64,000 nt of DNA from JBBSNV01 sp964458605 (GTDB lineage: Bacteria; Pseudomonadota; Alphaproteobacteria; Reyranellales; JAQSWP01). A program made the position numbers and the translations under genes. Position 1 is the stretch's first letter; every line of letters begins with the position of its first letter. Shown piece by piece: positions 7,600 through 16,278 of the stretch. Below the pieces are notes generated by a model, which was not told the DNA's origin, searched no databases, and was given only the letters and a program-made list of their open reading frames with translations. Location: contig CAYWLS010000011.1 of the NCBI GenBank assembly GCA_964458605.1, positions 58,007 to 122,006 on the forward strand, written 5' to 3'.

Positions 7600-9042
7600 A
7601 TGGGCTTGCGCCGGCTCCTGGGCCAAATCAACCGTACCGGTCTTCTGCTTGTCGCGCTCGTCTTGGGCGTAAGCCAAGCGCTCGCCGCGCCCGCGCCGGC
7701 CAGTCCCCAGAACCAGACCAAGGGTAAGGTCGCCGCCGCCGCCATCGCGCCGGTGAAGAAACTGGCGCCCCGTTCGCAGAAGCTCAGCACCACCGCCAAG
7801 AAGCCGCCGGTCGCGGTCAAGCGTCCCGACCGCTATGCCGCGTTCATCGTCGACGATGCGACCGGCCAGGTGCTGGTCGACGAGAACGGCGATGCGCCGC
7901 GCCATCCGGCCTCGCTGACCAAGGTGATGACGCTCTACCTGACCTTCGAGGCGATCGACCAGGGCCGGCTGACGATGGATCAGAGCCTGCCCGTTTCCGG
8001 CTGGGCCTCGATCCAGTCGCCGACCAAGCTCGGCCTGAAGGAAGGCAGCAGCATTACCGTGCACGACGCCATCCTGGGCCTGATCACCAAATCGGCCAAC
8101 GATGCGGCGGTGGTGCTGGCCGAAGCGCTGGGCGGCGACGAGGAACTCTTCGCCCAGAAGATGACCGAGAAGGCCCGGCAGCTGGGCATGAAGCACACGC
8201 TGTATCGCAACGCCTCGGGCCTGCCGAACGACGAGCAGATCACCACGGCGCGCGACCTGGCGATCCTGACCATGGCGCTGATCCGCGACTTCCCCGCCTA
8301 TTACCCGCTGTTCTCGACCCAGGAATTCGTCTACCACGGCACCATCAACACCAACCACAACCGCATGCTGGGCTGGTACAACGGCGCCGAGGGCCTGAAG
8401 ACCGGCTACGTCAACGCCTCGGGCTTCAACATCATCCTCACCGCCAAGCGCGACAACCGGCGCCTGATCGGCATCATGATGGGCGGCGCATCGGCGCAGT
8501 CGCGCGACCAGGCGCTGGCCTCGCTGATGGATACCGCCTTCAACGGCGGCCAGTTGGTGGCCGGCAACGACAAGGTGGCGCCGTCTGCCAAGGCGACCGG
8601 CGCGGCCGTGATGCCTGTCGCGGTGGCGCCGGCCTGGACGCCCACCGCCAAGGACCCGATCGGCACGCGCATTGCCGCGGTCAATCCCGCCGCCCCGGTC
8701 AACGGCCAGGCGCTGTCGGTTGGCGCCCGCACCAACACCTCCCTGTCGACCCAGGGCCAGCACGGCGCCGGCGATATCTGGGCGATGCAGGTCGGCGCCT
8801 ATGGCGACACCGGCTCGGCCCGCAACGCCATCGCCATGGCCCAGATCACCCTGCCCGACCTGCGCGGCAAGCCTTCGATCGCACCGGTCGAGATCAAGGG
8901 CCGCACGCTCTATCGCGCCCGGCTGTCCGGCCTGTCGCAGAGCGACGCCACCATCGGCTGCCGGCGCCTGCAGGATCAGGGATCGCTCGACTGCACGGCG
9001 ATCAAGGTCGATCCGGCCGATCCGGACGTGGCGGCAAACTGA
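7600..9042 (+). CDS. serine-type D-Ala-D-Ala carboxypeptidase with C-terminal SPOR domain
   Basis: A 480-residue low-molecular-weight penicillin-binding protein of the DacA/S11 family, which trims the terminal D-Ala from peptidoglycan stem peptides in the periplasm. A signal peptide ends near Ala30. All three catalytic motifs are present: S105-L-T-K108, S165-A-N167 and K267-T-G269. A Pro/Ala linker (about 325-380) leads to a C-terminal SPOR domain (about 390-475) beginning I-W-A-M-Q-V-G-A-Y, which binds denuded septal glycan and would send the enzyme to the division site. There is no C-terminal amphipathic membrane anchor. A G-G-G-G-G-A-G ribosome site precedes the ATG. Confidence 0.93.
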   Translation: MGLRRLLGQINRTGLLLVALVLGVSQALAAPAPASPQNQTKGKVAAAAIAPVKKLAPRSQKLSTTAKKPPVAVKRPDRYAAFIVDDATGQVLVDENGDAPRHPASLTKVMTLYLTFEAIDQGRLTMDQSLPVSGWASIQSPTKLGLKEGSSITVHDAILGLITKSANDAAVVLAEALGGDEELFAQKMTEKARQLGMKHTLYRNASGLPNDEQITTARDLAILTMALIRDFPAYYPLFSTQEFVYHGTINTNHNRMLGWYNGAEGLKTGYVNASGFNIILTAKRDNRRLIGIMMGGASAQSRDQALASLMDTAFNGGQLVAGNDKVAPSAKATGAAVMPVAVAPAWTPTAKDPIGTRIAAVNPAAPVNGQALSVGARTNTSLSTQGQHGAGDIWAMQVGAYGDTGSARNAIAMAQITLPDLRGKPSIAPVEIKGRTLYRARLSGLSQSDATIGCRRLQDQGSLDCTAIKVDPADPDVAAN

Positions 9043-9115
9043 GCCAGCGGATTTTCAACGGACAGTCCGACCACGGACGGCGGCCGTCCTGCGCGCCTGC
9101 CGCGCGCCGCACCAT

Positions 9116-9550
9116 CTAGCGATTGCCGTCGGCATCGCGCGCGCGCTTCCAGCGCCGCACCCCCTCAAGGAATGTCGGCTTCTCGTGGCGTTGCCAATGC
9201 GCCAGATCCCATTCCTGGCCGGTGGTGCGAAAGGCGCCATCCACCGGTTCGAACATCAGCACCTCGCGGCGCTGGGCCCGCGCATCGATCCAGCTCGATA
9301 CCACGCGATAGCCCTGGCCCTCGTAGGCCTCCAGCGCCTCGCGCTCCTCCGGCGAGATGCCCGCCACCATGCAGCCATCGACCACGCTGTCCTCGTCCGG
9401 AACGATGATCGGATAGCTGGCGCCATCGACCGCCACCCGGCGGAATCCCTCGAGATGGGCGGGTTTCAGCATGTCGCCCGTGACCTGCCGGCCGATCACC
9501 GCCGACAGGATGTCGGCGTCCATCAGGGTTCCGAAAAAGAAGAAGCGCAT
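9116..9550 (-). CDS. gamma-glutamylcyclotransferase family (AIG2-like) protein
   Basis: This 144-residue protein belongs to the GGCT/AIG2-like fold, whose members cyclise gamma-glutamyl amines or peptides to 5-oxoproline. The N-terminal F-F-F-G-T-L-M (residues 4-10) corresponds to the substrate-binding Y-G-(S/T)-L loop, and Glu77 in Y-E-G-Q-G-Y is the expected general acid/base. It is the last gene of a minus-strand run behind the phosphomannomutase (12-nt gap), although the family has no known link to nucleotide-sugar synthesis, so the pairing may be only positional. Confidence 0.8.
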   Translation of the reverse strand: MRFFFFGTLMDADILSAVIGRQVTGDMLKPAHLEGFRRVAVDGASYPIIVPDEDSVVDGCMVAGISPEEREALEAYEGQGYRVVSSWIDARAQRREVLMFEPVDGAFRTTGQEWDLAHWQRHEKPTFLEGVRRWKRARDADGNR

Positions 9551-9562
9551 CGGGTTAGTGTA

Positions 9563-10975
9563 TCAATGATGATGCGCGCTGGCACTGGCTTCGTCGGGCA
9601 GCTCGACCCCGCTGGCCGCCAGGGCGCCGCGCAGGGCGCTTTTGAGGCGGTCCAGCCCGGCCTGGTCGCGCGCTTCGGCGCGCGCCACCAGCACCGCCTG
9701 GGTGTTGGAAGCCCGCAGCAGCCACCAGCCGTCCCGCGTGTTGACGCGCACGCCGTCGACGGTCGAGACGTCGGCGCCCGATTTCTGCAACTGGACCTTG
9801 ATGTCGTCGACGATCCTGAACTTGGCGGTCTCGTCGACATCGAAGCGCAGCTCCGGGGTGTTGACGGCGTCGGGCAGGCCGTCGCGCAGCTCGGCCAGGG
9901 TCTGCGGCGAACGGCTGACGATGCCGAGCAGCCGGATCGCGGCGTAGAGCGCGTCGTCGAAGCCGTAGAACTTGTCGGCGAAGAACACGTGGCCGCTCAT
10001 CTCGCCGGCCAGCGGCGAGCCGGTCTCGGCCATCTTGGTCTTGATCAGCGAGTGGCCGGTCTTCCACATGCAGGGCACGCCGCCGGCCTTCTTGACCTCG
10101 TCGAACAGCACCTGGCTGGCCTTGACGTCGGCGATGATGGTGGCGCCCGGCCGCGACTTCAGCACGTCGCGCGCCAGCAGCACCAGGAACTGATCGCCCC
10201 ACATGATGCGGCCCCGGTTGTCGATCACGCCGATGCGATCGCCGTCGCCGTCGAAAGCGATGCCGATATCGGCCTTCTCGGCCAGCACCGCCGCCTGAAG
10301 CTGCTCGAGATTCTTGGCCACCGTCGGATCGGGATGATGCGACGGAAAGGTGCCGTCGACCTTCTCGTTGAGCACCACGTGCCTGCCCGGCAGCTTGGCC
10401 ACCACCTGGGCGATGTTGACGCCGACGACGCCGTTGCCGATGTCCCATACCGCACTGAGCGGCTTGACGCCGTCGTAGTCGCGCAGGACGCGTTCGACAT
10501 AGGCGTCGAGCACGGGCCGCTCGACCACGCCGCCCTGCCCGCTCTCCACGTCGCCGGCCGCCGCTAGCACGCCCAGCTTCTTGATGTCGGCGCCGAAGAA
10601 GGCCTTCTTGCCGAGCATCATCTTGAAGCCGTTGTAGTCGCCCGGATTGTGCGAGCCGGTCACCATCACGCCGCCGTCGCTGTCGAAGTGGTAGACCGAG
10701 AAATACAGCATCGGCGTGGAAACGATGCCGATGTCGATGACGTCCAGGCCGCTCTGGCGCAGCCCGTCGATCAGCGCCGGACCGAGCGCCGGCGAGGACA
10801 GCCGGCCGTCGCGCCCCACCGTTACCTTCTTGCCGCCGTTGCGGCGCACCACCGTGCCGAAAGTGCGGCCGACGGCGCGCGCATCGGCCACGCTCAGGGT
10901 CTTGTCGTAGATGCCGCGGATGTCGTACTCGCGCAGGATGGACGGATCGAAATTGTGGGCGAACTTCTGGATCAT
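9563..10975 (-). CDS. phosphomannomutase/phosphoglucomutase
   Basis: A 470-residue alpha-D-phosphohexomutase that interconverts 6-phospho and 1-phospho sugars to supply Man-1-P or Glc-1-P. The phosphoserine loop V-T-G-S108-H-N-P, the metal-binding D242-G-D-G-D-R247 and the sugar-binding G-E-M-S-G-H at 324-329 are all intact; this last motif is that of AlgC/ManB-type dual-specificity enzymes. A His-rich tail (A-H-H-H) ends the protein. It is the third gene of the galU-ugd-pmm set, 23 nt behind ugd, giving the Glc-1-P that GalU activates. Dual versus single specificity cannot be read from sequence alone. Confidence 0.92.
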   Translation of the reverse strand: MIQKFAHNFDPSILREYDIRGIYDKTLSVADARAVGRTFGTVVRRNGGKKVTVGRDGRLSSPALGPALIDGLRQSGLDVIDIGIVSTPMLYFSVYHFDSDGGVMVTGSHNPGDYNGFKMMLGKKAFFGADIKKLGVLAAAGDVESGQGGVVERPVLDAYVERVLRDYDGVKPLSAVWDIGNGVVGVNIAQVVAKLPGRHVVLNEKVDGTFPSHHPDPTVAKNLEQLQAAVLAEKADIGIAFDGDGDRIGVIDNRGRIMWGDQFLVLLARDVLKSRPGATIIADVKASQVLFDEVKKAGGVPCMWKTGHSLIKTKMAETGSPLAGEMSGHVFFADKFYGFDDALYAAIRLLGIVSRSPQTLAELRDGLPDAVNTPELRFDVDETAKFRIVDDIKVQLQKSGADVSTVDGVRVNTRDGWWLLRASNTQAVLVARAEARDQAGLDRLKSALRGALAASGVELPDEASASAHHH

Positions 10976-10998
10976 CGCGAATCGACTCCGGATCGGGT

Positions 10999-12312
10999 TC
11001 AGGAAACGGCGGGGCGGCCGATGCCGAGGTAACGGAATCCGGCGGCCACCATGTCGACCGGATTGTAGATGTTGCGCAGATCGACCACCACGTCGCCTTT
11101 CATCAGGGACTTGATCCGGCGGGGGTCGAGCGCGCGGAATTCGTTCCACTCCGTGACGATCGCCAGGGCGTCGGCACCGGCGATGGCGTCGTAGGCGCTG
11201 CCGCACCACATCGGCCCTTCGATCAGCCTGCGCGCCTCGTTCATGCCTTCCGGATCGTAGGCCTGGATGCGCGCGCCGGCGGCAATCAGCGCCGGCACGA
11301 TATCGAGCGCCGGGCTGTCGCGCATGTCGTCCGTGTTGGGCTTGAAGGTCACGCCCAGCACGGCGATCGTCTTGCCCTGCACCGACCCGCCGCAGGCCGC
11401 GATAATGCGCTCGGCCATCGCCTTCTTGCGCGCCTGGTTGACCGACAGGACCTGCTCGACGATGGTCTGCGGCGCCCCCGCCTCGCGCGCGGTGTGGACC
11501 AGCGCCAGGCAATCCTTGGGAAAGCAGGAGCCGCCGAAGCCCGGGCCCGGATGCAGGAACTTGCGCCCGATGCGGCCGTCCAACCCGATGCCGCGCGCCA
11601 CGTCGTGCACGTCGGCGCCGACCTTCTCGCACAAATCGGCGATCTCGTTGATGAAGGTGATCTTGGTCGCCAGGAAGGTGTTGCCGGCGTATTTGATCAG
11701 CTCCGAGGTCTCCAGACCGGTGAACAGCAGCGGGGTCTCGATCAGGAACAGCGGCCGGTAGATGTGGCGCATGACTTCGCGCGCGCGATCGGTCTCGGCG
11801 CCGATCACCACGCGATCCGGCCGCATGAAATCTTCGATCGCCGAGCCTTCGCGCAGGAATTCCGGATTGGACACGATGTCGAACTCGGCGCCCGGGCTGA
11901 CGCGGCGGACGATCTCCGCAACCTTGCGTCCCGTCCCGACCGGCACGGTCGACTTGGTGACGATCACGGCATAGCCGGTCAGCGCCCTGGCGATCTCCTC
12001 CGCCGCGGCGAACACGTAGGACAGATCGGCATGCCCGTCGCCGCGCCGCGTCGGCGTGCCGACCGCGATGAAGATGGCCTCGGCCCCGGCGACGGCGGCC
12101 TTCAGGTCGGTCGAGAAGGACAGCCGGCCGGCGGCGACGTTGTCGGCCACCAGCTTGTCCAGGCCAGGCTCGTAGATCGGGATCTGCCCCGCTTCCAGCG
12201 CGGCGATCTTGGCGGCGTCCTTGTCGACGCAAACCACGTCGATTCCGAATTGCGAGAAACAGGCTCCGGACACCAAACCGACATAGCCGGTGCCGATCAT
12301 GGCGATACGCAT
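10999..12312 (-). CDS. ugd: UDP-glucose 6-dehydrogenase
   Basis: A 437-residue enzyme oxidising UDP-glucose to UDP-glucuronate with two NAD+. It begins directly with the Rossmann motif I-G-T-G-Y-V-G-L (6-13), and the catalytic Cys263 sits in G-F-G-G-S-C-F-P-K-D. Other family marks are S-T-V-P-V-G-T-G near 121-128 and N-T-F-L-A-T-K-I near 211-218. The ATG chosen starts the nucleotide-binding strand. It follows galU by 29 nt, so enzyme and substrate supply are co-expressed for exopolysaccharide, LPS or capsule precursors. Confidence 0.96.
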   Translation of the reverse strand: MRIAMIGTGYVGLVSGACFSQFGIDVVCVDKDAAKIAALEAGQIPIYEPGLDKLVADNVAAGRLSFSTDLKAAVAGAEAIFIAVGTPTRRGDGHADLSYVFAAAEEIARALTGYAVIVTKSTVPVGTGRKVAEIVRRVSPGAEFDIVSNPEFLREGSAIEDFMRPDRVVIGAETDRAREVMRHIYRPLFLIETPLLFTGLETSELIKYAGNTFLATKITFINEIADLCEKVGADVHDVARGIGLDGRIGRKFLHPGPGFGGSCFPKDCLALVHTAREAGAPQTIVEQVLSVNQARKKAMAERIIAACGGSVQGKTIAVLGVTFKPNTDDMRDSPALDIVPALIAAGARIQAYDPEGMNEARRLIEGPMWCGSAYDAIAGADALAIVTEWNEFRALDPRRIKSLMKGDVVVDLRNIYNPVDMVAAGFRYLGIGRPAVS

Positions 12313-12341
12313 GGTTCGATCTCCGCTTCGCGCGAGCGGGC

Positions 12342-13217
12342 TCAGTCGCCCAGCAGGCGACGGGCGATGGCGCGCAGCTCGGTCGCGATATCGGGATTGT
12401 TCAGGCCGACCGCCAGATTGGCTTCGAGGAAACCCAGCCGGTTGCCGCAATCGTGGCGCTCGCCGGTGAAGCGCAGCGCATGGAACGGCGTGTTGCCGAC
12501 CATCTTGGCCATCGCGTCGGTGAGCTGGATCTCGTTGCCGGCGCCGCGCTCCTGCTTGTCGAGATGCCTGAACACCTGCGGCAGCAGCACGTAGCGGCCG
12601 ATGATCGCCAGCGTCGACGGCGCGGATTCAGGCTTGGGCTTCTCCACCATGCCGGCGACTTCGGCCAGGCTGCCGTCGTCCTGGCCGGTGGCGACGATGC
12701 CGTAGCGGTTGGTGTGCTCGCGCGGCACATCGAGCACCGAGATCACGTTGCCGCCGGTCTTCTTGTGGACCTCGACCAGCTGCGCCGTGCAGGACGGCGT
12801 GGCCAGGGTCATTTCGTCGGGCAGCAGCACCGCGAACGGCTCGTCGCCCACCCAATGGCGCGCGCACCATACCGCATGGCCCAGCCCCAGCGGCTGCTGC
12901 TGGCGGGTGAAGATGGCGTTGCCAGCCGGGATGATGCTGTCCAGCGTCTGCTTCAGCTCGGCGACCTTCTTGCGCGCGTTGAGCGTGTCTTCCAGCTCGA
13001 AGGCGTGATCGAAATGGTCCTCGATCGCGCCCTTGTTGCGGCCGGTGACGAACACGAAGCGCTCGATGCCGGCGGCCAGGCATTCCTCGACCGCGTATTG
13101 GATCAGCGGCTTGTCGACGATCGTCAGCATCTCCTTAGGCACCGCCTTGGTGGCAGGCAAGGTGCGGGTGCCGAGGCCGGCGACCGGGAAGACGGCCGTG
13201 CGAACTTGCTTGGTCAT
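12342..13217 (-). CDS. galU: UTP-glucose-1-phosphate uridylyltransferase
   Basis: GalU makes UDP-glucose from Glc-1-P and UTP. The 291-residue protein carries the nucleotidyltransferase loop G-L-G-T-R-T-L-P-A-T-K-A-V-P-K-E near 14-29, the N-R-Y-G-I-V segment and the V-E-K-P-K-P sugar-binding motif. The start was set at the ATG giving M-T-K-Q-V-R-T-A-V-F; sixteen more upstream codons would be unrelated to the family. It is the first gene of the operon, and its promoter should lie in the 180-bp gap before the antitoxin gene, where I saw no clear consensus hexamers. Confidence 0.95.
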   Translation of the reverse strand: MTKQVRTAVFPVAGLGTRTLPATKAVPKEMLTIVDKPLIQYAVEECLAAGIERFVFVTGRNKGAIEDHFDHAFELEDTLNARKKVAELKQTLDSIIPAGNAIFTRQQQPLGLGHAVWCARHWVGDEPFAVLLPDEMTLATPSCTAQLVEVHKKTGGNVISVLDVPREHTNRYGIVATGQDDGSLAEVAGMVEKPKPESAPSTLAIIGRYVLLPQVFRHLDKQERGAGNEIQLTDAMAKMVGNTPFHALRFTGERHDCGNRLGFLEANLAVGLNNPDIATELRAIARRLLGD

Positions 13218-13397
13218 GTCTGATGCCTGCGGGAGAAGAAGCCTTCTAGTGGCTCCGCAACACAACGCGCGGGGCCGGGAAAATGCCCAAAATCCGCTTT
13301 CGGGCAGCGCCGTTTAATGCCATAGCGCAACCCCCGCCGGCAACCCCGGCCGCGCCATGCGCCAATACCGGCCGCGCCAGTCGGGTGCGCTGGGCTG

Positions 13398-13760
13398 TCA
13401 ACCCTGGAGCAGCGCAGCCGGCAGCCGCAGGGCCAAGGCCACGCGCTTGGTCAAGGCTCTGCCCATCTGCCGCCGGCCGGTCTCGATCTGGGAGATATAG
13501 GCCATCGAACTGCCGACCCGCTTGGCCAGTGCGGCCTGGGTCAAGCCGCGCCATTCGCGATAAGCCTTGAGGCTGTTGTCGCCATCGAGGATCCGGTCGA
13601 CGATTTCGAGGGGAACGGCTTCCTCGCTGCGTTCGATGGACCGGCGGACCGCTGCAAGGTCGGCTTTGTCCTCCAAAGCCTCGATGATGCGCTGCCATTC
13701 ATCGATCGGCACGACGGCAAAGACCGGCTTGCCTTCCTTTTCGATTATTTGAACCTTCAT
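13398..13760 (-). CDS. Xre-family antitoxin of a RelE-type toxin-antitoxin pair
   Basis: A 120-residue protein whose C-terminal half (about 65-115) is a helix-turn-helix of the Xre class: L-T-Q-A-A-L-A-K-R-V-G, then S-Y/S-Q-I-E-T-G recognition-helix pattern. The N-terminal 35 residues (V-V-P-I-D-E-W-Q-R-I and so on) resemble the short strand-helix start seen in RelB/Phd-like antitoxins. Its ATG overlaps the toxin stop by three bases in an ATGA junction, so it is translationally coupled as the second gene, the higBA-like order. It probably binds the palindrome at 14021-14041 to repress the pair and neutralises the toxin by direct contact. Confidence 0.85.
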   Translation of the reverse strand: MKVQIIEKEGKPVFAVVPIDEWQRIIEALEDKADLAAVRRSIERSEEAVPLEIVDRILDGDNSLKAYREWRGLTQAALAKRVGSSMAYISQIETGRRQMGRALTKRVALALRLPAALLQG

Positions 13761-14014
13761 CGATAGACATCTCCCCGGTTGCCGATCTTGATCACCACAA
13801 CCGTCACGATTTCGTTGCGCAGACGATAGACCATCCGCAAATCCCCGACGCGCAAGCGATAGGCTTCGGTGCCTTGCAATCGCTTGACATCGTTGTTCGA
13901 CCGGTACGGATCCTGGGCGATTTGCCGAACCTTGTCGGTGATCTGCCTGGCCCGCTTGCGATCCAGCCGGCGCAATGCCTCGACCGCCTCCGGTTCGAAA
14001 ACCACCTGCCACAT
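13757..14014 (-). CDS. RelE/ParE-superfamily toxin
   Basis: An 85-residue basic protein of the RelE superfamily, probably a ribosome-dependent mRNA endonuclease. It has the family pattern W-Q-V-V-F-E at the start, a helical hairpin rich in Arg/Lys, then L-Q-G-T-E-A-Y-R-L-R-V-G-D-L-R-M-V-Y and a final G-N-R-G-D-V-Y-R. Its ATG lies only seven bases from the -10 element of the only visible promoter, so the message may be leaderless; a start 20 codons upstream would place the palindromic operator inside the gene. A RelE-like mRNase rather than a ParE-like gyrase poison is favoured by the Y-R-L-R / V-Y-R pattern, but not proved. Confidence 0.85.
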   Translation of the reverse strand: MWQVVFEPEAVEALRRLDRKRARQITDKVRQIAQDPYRSNNDVKRLQGTEAYRLRVGDLRMVYRLRNEIVTVVVIKIGNRGDVYR

Positions 14015-14020
14015 GCCGCC

Positions 14021-14049
14021 TATATAGCAATATGCTATATAATGCGCAA
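14021..14049 (-). promoter_or_regulatory. toxin-antitoxin promoter with embedded palindromic operator
   Basis: Positions 14021-14041 form a perfect inverted repeat, TATATAGCA-ATA-TGCTATATA (9-bp arms, 3-bp spacer). Read on the minus strand the same stretch supplies a -10 TATATA (14021-14026), 17 bases from a -35-like TTGCGC (14044-14049). The operator therefore fills the promoter, the arrangement expected for antitoxin autorepression. It is far more A+T-rich than the surroundings. Confidence 0.75.
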
Positions 14050-14163
14050 CGCCGCGCGACAGGCTGGGTTGCAAATTTCACCACCACGGCGGGGGATGGC
14101 GTCTGCTATGAACAAGCCGTAGAAAAAGCAGGCCGCCGAACGAAGCGGCATCATGGGAAGGAA

Positions 14164-15411
14164 ATGACCGCGATTTCGGATCGATTGCCGGCGGCGCGCG
14201 CCGGCCTGGCGACGCTGGTGTTCCGCGTCTACCTGCCCTTCGCGCTGGCCTATTTCCTGTCCTACCTGTTCCGCACCGTCAACGCGGCGATCTCGCCGAA
14301 CCTGACGCGCGAACTCAACCTCGATGCGGCCGATCTCGGCCTGCTGACCGGCACCTATTTCGTCACCTTCGCGCTGTCGCAGATTCCGCTCGGCATGATG
14401 CTCGACCGGTTCGGGCCGCGCCGCGCCCATGCCGCGCTGGTGCTGATCGGCGCCGGCGGCGCGCTGCTGTTCGGGCTGGGCGGCAGCATCGGCAGCCTGG
14501 CGCTGGGCCGGGCGCTGATCGGCATGGGCATGGCCGGCGGCCTGATGGCGGCGATGAAGGCGATCTCGCTGTGGTTCCCGCAGCAGCGCTGGGCGCTGAT
14601 CAACGGGTTGCACATGGCGTTCGGCGGGCTGGGCGCGATCTTCGCCACCAAGCCGGTGCAACTGGCCATGACCTTCACCGACTGGCGCGGCGTGTTCGGC
14701 GGCCTGGCGGCGATCACCGCCGGCGTCGCGGCGCTGCTGTTCCTGGCGGTGCCGGAAAAGCCCGGCACCGAGGTCAAATCGACCCTGGGCGAGGCTTTCG
14801 CCGGCGTGGTGGAGGTGTTCCGCAGCGCCGTGTTCTGGCGCCTGGCGCCGGGCGCCACCTTTGCGCTGGGCGGCTTCCTAGCGGTGCAGGGCTTGTGGAG
14901 CGGACCCTGGCTGCGCGACGTCGCCGGCTTCGACAACGCCACCACCAGCGCCTATCTGCTGGCCATCGCCGCGGCGATGGCGGCCGGCTACCTGACCAGC
15001 GGCGTGATATCGGCGGCGCTGGCGCGGCTGGGCATCAGCCCGCTGCGCACCCTCTATCTGATGCATATCGCCTTCATCCTGTGCCAGATCCCGCTGGTCA
15101 GCGGCTGGATGCCCAGCGTGGTCGCGGTCTGGGTGGTGTACGGCTATTTCGGGGTCGGCACCGTGCTGACCTTCCCGCTGCTGGCGCAGGCCTTCCCGCT
15201 CAGCCTGGCCGGCCGCGCCATCACCTGCCTGAACATGCTGATGTTCTCCGCCGCCTTCGGCTGGCAGTACGGCATCGGCCTGGTGCTCGATTTGTGGCCG
15301 CGCGCCGCCAGCGGCGCCTATCCGGCCGCCGCCTATCAGGTGGCGCTGGGCGTGGTGCTGGCGGCCAATGTGCTGGCGGTGATGTGGCTGCTCATGCCGC
15401 GCCGCCGATAG
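14164..15411 (+). CDS. MFS transporter
   Basis: A 415-residue major facilitator superfamily permease with about twelve hydrophobic helices. The loop between helices 2 and 3 carries the MFS signature G-M-M-L-D-R-F-G-P-R-R (about residues 77-87), with the matching loop in the second half. A G-G-G-A-A-G-G-A ribosome site precedes the ATG. An N-terminal R-T-V-N-A-A-I-S-P motif recalls anion/organic-acid MFS carriers, but the substrate cannot be assigned. Its last 20 bases overlap the end of mipZ on the opposite strand. Confidence 0.88.
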   Translation: MTAISDRLPAARAGLATLVFRVYLPFALAYFLSYLFRTVNAAISPNLTRELNLDAADLGLLTGTYFVTFALSQIPLGMMLDRFGPRRAHAALVLIGAGGALLFGLGGSIGSLALGRALIGMGMAGGLMAAMKAISLWFPQQRWALINGLHMAFGGLGAIFATKPVQLAMTFTDWRGVFGGLAAITAGVAALLFLAVPEKPGTEVKSTLGEAFAGVVEVFRSAVFWRLAPGATFALGGFLAVQGLWSGPWLRDVAGFDNATTSAYLLAIAAAMAAGYLTSGVISAALARLGISPLRTLYLMHIAFILCQIPLVSGWMPSVVAVWVVYGYFGVGTVLTFPLLAQAFPLSLAGRAITCLNMLMFSAAFGWQYGIGLVLDLWPRAASGAYPAAAYQVALGVVLAANVLAVMWLLMPRRR

Positions 15412-16276
15412 CGGTCTCGGATGCAATCGGCGGCAGATTGAGCTCGGCCAGCAGGCTGCGCAGCTCCTGGCGCGCCGCCACGTGCGACATGGTCATGGCA
15501 ACGCCCGCCGCCTTCTCGCGCAGATCGAGCAGGGTCAGCCCCTTGAGGAACAGCTCGCGATAGATCACCCGCTCGCTCAGGCCGGGCGCGACGCGGAAGC
15601 CCAGGCGCTGCGACAGCGCGCCCACCACCCGTTCCATCTCCCGCTTGTTGCGCGCGTCCAGGGTGGCCAGCCGGTTGCGCATCACCAGCCAGTCGACCGG
15701 CCGGTGGCCGGCCGCCGCGCGCTGCTGGCGCTGGGTCCAGACCATTTCGCTGTAGATGCTGGGCCGCACGATGCGGAGGGTATCGGGCTCGACCCGCGCC
15801 AGCAGGTCGAGATCGATGAAGCTGTCGTTGAGCGGCGTCAGCAGGGTGTCGGCCTCGATATGGGCGATGCGCGACAGATGCGTGTTGGAGCCGGGCGTGT
15901 CGATCACCACGAAATCGCAGCGCGCGGCCAGCTCGAGGAAAGCCATGCCGAAGCGTTCGCGCTCGGCCGCCTCGGCCTGGTCGCGATTGGGCAGGTCGGA
16001 GATCAGCACCGCGCGATGCTCCGGCATCGGCAGGCGCAGGCCCTTTTCGCGCAGGAAGGACTGGCGGTTCTCGATATAGCGGCTCAACGTGCCCTGGCGG
16101 CTGTCGACATCGATGGCGCCCACCGAGGCGCCGTCATAGGTCAGGGCCAGGGCGACATGCATGGCCGTGGTCGACTTGCCCGAACCGCCCTTCTCGTTGC
16201 CCAGCACGATGACATGGGCGCGTCCCGGCGTGCGCACCGGCGGCCGGCGCAGTGTGTTGCCCAGGGTGATCGGCAT
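15392..16276 (-). CDS. mipZ: cell division-plane positioning ATPase MipZ
   Basis: MipZ is a ParA-like ATPase that forms gradients from the ParB-bound poles and blocks FtsZ assembly away from midcell in alphaproteobacteria. The 294-residue protein has the deviant Walker A G-N-E-K-G-G-S-G-K-S-T (about 25-35), I-D-V-D-S-R-Q-G-T-L in switch I, V-V-I-D-T-P-G-S switch II, and the MipZ-specific P-L-N-D-S-F-I-D-L-D and R-N-R-L-A-T-x-x-A-R-N motifs, which general ParA proteins lack. Caulobacter MipZ is slightly longer. It begins two bases after the stop of the molybdopterin oxidoreductase, so the two are probably co-transcribed, an unexpected partner. It ends inside the tail of the convergent MFS gene. 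Confidence 0.93.
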   Translation of the reverse strand: MPITLGNTLRRPPVRTPGRAHVIVLGNEKGGSGKSTTAMHVALALTYDGASVGAIDVDSRQGTLSRYIENRQSFLREKGLRLPMPEHRAVLISDLPNRDQAEAAERERFGMAFLELAARCDFVVIDTPGSNTHLSRIAHIEADTLLTPLNDSFIDLDLLARVEPDTLRIVRPSIYSEMVWTQRQQRAAAGHRPVDWLVMRNRLATLDARNKREMERVVGALSQRLGFRVAPGLSERVIYRELFLKGLTLLDLREKAAGVAMTMSHVAARQELRSLLAELNLPPIASETAIGGAA

Positions 16277-16278
16277 GG

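Noticed and set aside
7546..8763. A 405-codon open frame on the minus strand opposite the carboxypeptidase gene.
   Set aside because: It runs antisense to a gene with all three penicillin-binding motifs and its product is an Arg/Gly/His-rich string with no domain; long antisense frames are expected in DNA of this GC content.
9075..9089. A hairpin GGACGG-CGG-CCGTCC between the carboxypeptidase and cyclotransferase genes as a terminator.
   Set aside because: The stem is only 6 bp and there is no T run on either side.
14038..14043. TATAAT on the plus strand as a -10 for the MFS gene.
   Set aside because: No -35-like hexamer lies 16-18 bases upstream, and the bases belong to the TA operator palindrome.
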